The position numbers were made by a program, and so were the translations under genes. From the NCBI GenBank assembly GCA_017609085.1, contig JAFCEO010000004.1, positions 1 to 43,120 on the forward strand: DNA of 43,120 bases. The letters run 5' to 3'. This stretch comes from Candidatus Pacearchaeota archaeon (GTDB lineage Archaea; Nanobdellota; Nanobdellia; Pacearchaeales; GW2011-AR1). The notes under the pieces were generated by a model. It saw only the letters and a program-made list of their open reading frames with translations. It was not told the origin of the DNA and ran no database searches. This document shows, in pieces, positions 39,234-43,120 of the stretch (its first letter is position 1; each line of letters begins with the position of its first letter).

Positions 39234-41282
39234 CTAATTTTCCACTTTTGTAACTCCAGATTCTTTTTTAAATTTTATAATATTTTCTACAAAACTTTCT
39301 ATTTTGGCTTCATGACTTACTAAGATGAGCTGTTGAACTTTTAACTGACTTAAAACGTCCCTCATTTTATCTAACTGACTTTCTGAAAATCCGTCTGTTG
39401 GCTCGTCTAAAATAAGAAGGTCGCGAGTTTTTATTTTACTTAAAAAAGAATTGATAACCTGATTTAAAGCAAGCCTATAAGCTAAAGCGACGGCTGTCCT
39501 CTCTCCCCCAGATAAGTAAGAATAAGAAAGTTCATAATCTTGTTGTTGTATTATTGGAGAAAACTCTTCATCCAATCTTACAGACAAACTTTCAGGAACT
39601 AAAACTGAAAACCACTCTGAAAATAATTTTGAAAATTCTTCTTTCAATTTTAGCATAACATTTCTTTCTGTAACGAAAATTAAAGCAAGAAATTTGGAAG
39701 AAATCCAATTTTCTAGTTTTTTTAAATAATCAAGCTTTTTTTTCAGTTCTTGTTTTTCTTTTATTCTACGTTCTATATCTAAAATTTGTTCTTGAACTAA
39801 AGATATCTCTTTATTTAATTCAGCTATTTTAATTTCTTGCTGTTTTTCTTTCATTTTTTCCTTTTCAAGTTGTTCTCTTTTTTCATCAAAAATTTTGACA
39901 AAAACTGAAAACTGTTTTATACTTTCTTCCAATGTTTTTATATGCCTGGATATCAACTGTATATCGGAATCTATCTGTTTTTTTCTTTTTTCTATTTCTT
40001 CAACGCTCTTTTCTTTTTCTTTTATACTTTCTAACTTAATTTTCTTAATTTCTTCTTCTGATTTCTTCTGTTCTAGGTTTGTTGTTTGTTTTCTTATACT
40101 TTCAAGCAATTCAAAAATTTGGGATTTTTGTTTTTCCAGTTTTTCAGTTTCAGAATTAATAAAAAGCAATTCTGACTCTACTTTTTTAAAGATGTTACTT
40201 TTGTATTGCTCATTAACTTCTTGAAGGCAGGTAGGACAAATTTTAAGATTAGAAATTTTTTCGCGAAGTTGTTCGGATTCTTTTTTTCTCTCTATTAGAG
40301 AATTCAGTTTACTTGAAAGATTAATAATTTGTTCTTGATATGTCTTTTCTCGCTCTTTATTTTTATTTATAATTTCTTCAATTTCTTTAAGTTTTTTCTC
40401 GTCAAAGACAAGGTTTTTTCCTTCTTGAATCTCTAATTTTATCTTTTTTATCTGTGAATCTGCTTCGAAATACAAATTTTTTTTATTTGTCAACATTAAC
40501 TCAGATTTTTCTCTTTCTCTTTCGAGATTCTCTTTTTCTTTTATCTTTCTCTCTATTTCAGAAACTTCTTGTTCTATCTTTTCTCTCTCTTTTTTTCTCT
40601 CTTCAAGAATTTTATTCTCTTCTTCCTTATTTTTTTGCAGAAAAGAAAGTTTTGTCTTTCTTTCTTCTAATTTTTTTTTAATCTCATCTATATCTGAAAG
40701 TTGACCCTCTTTGCTCCTTATTTCTTCCCTTAACTTTGCCGCAAAAATGCTGGCGTTTTCTTCTATTCTTTTATATTTATCAATTCCGAAAATATGCCTC
40801 AATGTGTTAAGCCTTGTTTCTGCTGGCTCGAGAATTATTTGTTTCATTTCTTCTTGAGGAGTATAAACTGTAAATTTGTATAAAAGATTTGTTTTTTTAG
40901 CAAATTCAGAAGGATAATTTAACAAATTAAGGACTCTATTTTTAATTTCCGTGACAGACCCTTCAAATTTTTCATTATCTATTGTGATAGCAGCGTAATC
41001 CTGGCTTATTGTTTTCCCCTTTTTCAAGGTTCTTTCTAAGATAACTGATTTGCCATCTATATCCAATTCTAATACAACTCTCCCCTCCTTTTTTCCATTT
41101 TTTAATAAAGAAGACCCTCTTTGGCTGGGCTGTAAACCGAATAATGCAAATTCTATGGCAAGTAAAACAGAAGTTTTTCCTGCTCCAATATCTCCTGACA
41201 AAAGGGTAGACCCTCTCGGAAATTCTATCTCCTGATTTTCGTAACTTCTTATATTCTCAAGCTTTATCTTTTTTATTAACAT
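39234..41282 (-). CDS. rad50: DNA double-strand break repair ATPase Rad50
   Basis: The 682-aa SMC-like ATPase has Walker A (GDIGAGKTS), a long coiled coil interrupted by the zinc hook CPTC (about residue 348), signature YLSGGERTA and Walker B LLILDEPTDG. It works with Mre11 to process DNA ends. It is shorter than the roughly 850-900 aa of many archaeal Rad50 proteins, mainly in the coiled-coil arms. Its start overlaps the mre11 end by 7 bases, so it is translated after mre11. Neither HerA nor NurA, the usual partners, is adjacent. Confidence 0.93.
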   Translation of the reverse strand: MLIKKIKLENIRSYENQEIEFPRGSTLLSGDIGAGKTSVLLAIEFALFGLQPSQRGSSLLKNGKKEGRVVLELDIDGKSVILERTLKKGKTISQDYAAITIDNEKFEGSVTEIKNRVLNLLNYPSEFAKKTNLLYKFTVYTPQEEMKQIILEPAETRLNTLRHIFGIDKYKRIEENASIFAAKLREEIRSKEGQLSDIDEIKKKLEERKTKLSFLQKNKEEENKILEERKKEREKIEQEVSEIERKIKEKENLEREREKSELMLTNKKNLYFEADSQIKKIKLEIQEGKNLVFDEKKLKEIEEIINKNKEREKTYQEQIINLSSKLNSLIERKKESEQLREKISNLKICPTCLQEVNEQYKSNIFKKVESELLFINSETEKLEKQKSQIFELLESIRKQTTNLEQKKSEEEIKKIKLESIKEKEKSVEEIEKRKKQIDSDIQLISRHIKTLEESIKQFSVFVKIFDEKREQLEKEKMKEKQQEIKIAELNKEISLVQEQILDIERRIKEKQELKKKLDYLKKLENWISSKFLALIFVTERNVMLKLKEEFSKLFSEWFSVLVPESLSVRLDEEFSPIIQQQDYELSYSYLSGGERTAVALAYRLALNQVINSFLSKIKTRDLLILDEPTDGFSESQLDKMRDVLSQLKVQQLILVSHEAKIESFVENIIKFKKESGVTKVEN

Positions 41283-42454
41283 TTTATATCTAAATTTAGA
41301 GTCTTATTTATTTCTGATAAAAGGCGGGATTCAAAGATTGCTTTTTTTTCATCTTCTTGTTTTTCTAAATTAAAAGATTCTATTAAAGAAGGTATGAAGC
41401 TGTTGAACTCCGAAGGATTTTTTTTGATAAAATCTCTAATTATTGAGTCTTCTATCTTGTCTATATTATCCGTTTCTATTTTAATTTCTGGCTCTTCTGT
41501 CTTTAAATGAGTGGTATTTTTTAAAAAAGCGTATGCTTTTTTTTCTTTTACTTTTTCCTGAATTTTTTGAAATTTTATATCAGAGGTCTTTCCTTGTTTT
41601 ATTTTTCCTCTTAATTTTAAAAGGACAATCTTATCCTCCAAGTCTTCTTTTTCTAAAACAGAAAGAATCTGCTCAGTTGCTGTGAGAGCATTCTCTATTT
41701 CGAGTTCAAAAAGGCGTGTTTCTTTTATCTTTATCTCTTTCCTTGTTAATTTTACGTAGCCATTGACGTCTATGATATAAAAACTTCCCCCGCCTAATTC
41801 TTCCAATTCTGAAAAATTATTCGGAAATAAAGGACCGGGATAAATTAAGTACTTATTATCTGATACTTTATACTCGTGAATTAAGTGCAAATGACCTAAA
41901 GCATAATAATCTGCTTCTGGTAATTCTTCAATTGAAACAGATTCTATAGGAAGATTTCCTTTAGCAGATTCCATTGTTGTATGCAACATTAAAATTTTAA
42001 ATTTATTACTGGGTTGAAGAAAAATTTTTTTTAAATCGGTTACCTCAAGCCCTGATTTTTTTCCAGGATAACCATAAATTGAAACAGATTCATTATTGAA
42101 AGATTTCAGTATAATTTTATCCTCTTTTTCTTCAAACTTACATATTTCGCAGAATCCTGCCTTCTCAAGAACATCAAGAAACGTTTTTCCAGAAACAGAA
42201 TAATCGTGACTTCCCGCTATAACATAGCATTTAATTCCTTCTTCTTTGATTTTTTTAAATTCTGAAAAGGTCTCTTTCAAAATTTCTATCGGAGGGTACG
42301 CAGAATCAAAGAGATCCCCTGAAAAAATTATAAAATTTACGCTCTCTTGTATACAGATATTTATAGCTTTTTTAAAGCTTTCAAGATTTAATTTTTGCAA
42401 TTCTGGTTGTCTCCAAGAACCTAGATGGCAGTCAGATATATGTGCAAATTTCAT
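41276..42454 (-). CDS. mre11: DNA repair nuclease Mre11
   Basis: The 392-aa metallophosphoesterase has ISDCHLG (Asp, His), FSGDLFD, IAGSHDYS, MLHTTMES and ALGHLHL, the full two-metal site. The C-terminal third is a helical Rad50-binding region. It is a nuclease that opens and trims DNA ends. A TATA element (GACTATATAAATTTAAA, minus strand) about 20 bases before the ATG implies a leaderless mRNA. It overlaps rad50. Confidence 0.94.
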   Translation of the reverse strand: MKFAHISDCHLGSWRQPELQKLNLESFKKAINICIQESVNFIIFSGDLFDSAYPPIEILKETFSEFKKIKEEGIKCYVIAGSHDYSVSGKTFLDVLEKAGFCEICKFEEKEDKIILKSFNNESVSIYGYPGKKSGLEVTDLKKIFLQPSNKFKILMLHTTMESAKGNLPIESVSIEELPEADYYALGHLHLIHEYKVSDNKYLIYPGPLFPNNFSELEELGGGSFYIIDVNGYVKLTRKEIKIKETRLFELEIENALTATEQILSVLEKEDLEDKIVLLKLRGKIKQGKTSDIKFQKIQEKVKEKKAYAFLKNTTHLKTEEPEIKIETDNIDKIEDSIIRDFIKKNPSEFNSFIPSLIESFNLEKQEDEKKAIFESRLLSEINKTLNLDIKC

Positions 42455-42465
42455 CTTGTCTTTTT

Positions 42466-42480
42466 AAATTTATATAGTCT
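42466..42480 (-). promoter_or_regulatory. TATA promoter of mre11-rad50
   Basis: GACTATATAAATTTA on the minus strand lies about 20 bases before ATG 42454. Confidence 0.5.
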
Positions 42481-42591
42481 TTACTTTTCTTTTTTGAAAA
42501 AGGAAAAAAAGGTTATATAAAAATAGTTGTAATAAAGAGAATATAATAAATAAGGAGAATTGTTTAGGTAAAGATCTTTAAAAGAGTATCC

Positions 42592-42972
42592 CTATGTGAA
42601 CAATCCAATTATCTTTTCTTTAAAAATAAGTACTAATATAAGAATAGCTATAAGAATGAGCAAAATAATGAGGAGAACAACGATTTTATAATTTCTTTTT
42701 AATTTATTGAAAAAAGAGTCCTTTGGTTTTTTTACCTGCTTAGAATCTTGTCCTGTTTGGGGCGACATAGAAGGTGAAGGTGGGGAAGATGAGGGAGTCT
42801 CTAAAGATTTGTCTTCTTTTTCTGGAAGAACTCCTGTATTAATAAAACTAGCCGCTTCCTCTACTTCTTCACGAGAATAACCTGCATTAATAAAACTTTG
42901 TTTGGCTTTTTCAAAAGATTCGCCTTTTTCTATAGCATTTCTTAACCCCCACAAAATATCCTCTCTTACCAT
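42592..42972 (-). CDS. Tail-anchored membrane protein with a small helical module
   Basis: The 126-aa protein has an N-terminal helical module (GLRNAIEKG ... SFINAGYSREEVEEAASFI, about 8-45), a Pro/Ser-rich linker (PSSSPPSPSMSPQ), a basic patch and a C-terminal transmembrane helix (IVVLLIILLILIAILILVLIF) with almost nothing after it, hence tail-anchored with the N-terminus in the cytoplasm. The module resembles the cytoplasmic tail of the PKD protein at 1.1-3.8 kb. TATA-like sequence (AAATTTAAATAAC) lies about 25 bases upstream. Function unknown. Confidence 0.7.
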   Translation of the reverse strand: MVREDILWGLRNAIEKGESFEKAKQSFINAGYSREEVEEAASFINTGVLPEKEDKSLETPSSSPPSPSMSPQTGQDSKQVKKPKDSFFNKLKRNYKIVVLLIILLILIAILILVLIFKEKIIGLFT

Positions 42973-43022
42973 CTCTAATAAAATAAAAAGAGTTATTTAA
43001 ATTTATCTTTAAAAGAATTTTC

Positions 43023-43120
43023 TCAAAGTTTTATATTTCTTAATCTTTTTATTCTCTCTTCTATTGGTGGATGAGTCGAAAAAATATTAATTAACTTTTG
43101 TTTACTAAAAGGATTTACGA
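43023..43120 (-). CDS. htpX: HtpX-type M48 metalloprotease, C-terminal end (partial)
   Basis: The reverse frame entering from the right edge reads VNPFSKQKLINIFSTHPPIEERIKRLRNIKL and stops at 43023. FSTHPPIEERIKRL is the highly conserved end of HtpX, the membrane zinc protease of quality control. Only about 31 residues are present; the catalytic HExxH is outside the window. Confidence 0.85.
   Translation of the reverse strand, partial: VNPFSKQKLINIFSTHPPIEERIKRLRNIKL

Noticed and set aside
42481-42591. Possible plus-strand small RNA from GGTTATATAAAAATAG near 42.51 kb
   Set aside because: A TATA-like sequence exists, but there is no structured RNA, ORF or conserved element after it that I can recognise.

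Overview
The window is AT-rich archaeal chromosome. The evidence is archaeal RNA polymerase genes (rpoH, rpoB, rpoA), aEF-2 and aEF-1A, an archaeal CCA-adding enzyme, CDC48, Mre11-Rad50, a TrmB-type regulator, a presenilin-type protease, an intron-containing tRNA, and promoters with a strong TATA element (consensus close to AAAAGATTTATAAAC) often only 25-35 bases before the ATG, which implies leaderless or nearly leaderless mRNAs. Small proteins, lysine/isoleucine-rich composition, tail-anchored and Cys-rich surface proteins and compacted operons suggest a DPANN lineage of the Pacearchaeota/Woesearchaeota type, but no rRNA is present so this is an inference. A class III (oxygen-sensitive) ribonucleotide reductase and many Fe-S proteins suggest an anaerobe.

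Layout. 1-3.8 kb: cell-surface genes (tail of a PKD protein, a 20-cysteine membrane-anchored protein, an 895-aa PKD membrane protein). 3.9-6.8 kb: a GTPase, a DUF2073 protein and a zinc-ribbon protein that match the euryarchaeal ArvA/ArvB/ArvC (OapA/B/C) set linked to extracellular vesicle formation, followed by the CCA-adding enzyme. 6.8-9.5 kb: TrmB-type regulator with a small partner, S26 signal peptidase and presenilin-like protease. 9.6-10.6 kb: a pilin-like N-terminus and a LamG domain that look like one gene split by a frameshift. 10.7-14.3 kb: Fe-S/sulfur block: ferredoxin (not in the ORF track), Cys-tailed ArsR regulator with a clear inverted-repeat operator, IscS, two small proteins, IscU and a TtuA/TtcA-type tRNA thiolase. 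14.3-16.4 kb: M50 protease, RecB/Cas4-type nuclease, thioredoxin. 16.5 kb: tRNA-Lys(TTT) with an 88-base intron. 16.8-29.3 kb: information-processing block rpoH-rpoB-rpoA(fused)-nusA-rps12-(unknown ORF)-rps7-EF2-EF1A. 29.3-32.2 kb (minus strand): NrdG and NrdD. 32.3-32.8 kb: intergenic region with two candidate microproteins and an operator-like palindrome. 32.8-35.5 kb: Zn-ribbon/AbrB regulator and CDC48. 35.5-39.2 kb: methionine aminopeptidase, a PAS/coiled-coil protein, and an NSUN-type RNA methyltransferase with a separate PUA protein. 39.2-42.5 kb: Rad50 and Mre11. 42.6-43.1 kb: tail-anchored small protein and the end of HtpX.

The observations most worth follow-up are the Arv vesicle operon with an Arf-like amphipathic N-terminus on its GTPase, an unsplit RpoA in which the region joining A' to A'' is almost entirely gone, the Cys-tailed ArsR with an operator overlapping its own start codon in front of the Isc genes, the intron-bearing tRNA-Lys, two perfect D1/D2 nucleotide repeats inside CDC48 that look like gene conversion, an unknown protein embedded between rps12 and rps7, and a 28-aa acidic microprotein with its own promoter.
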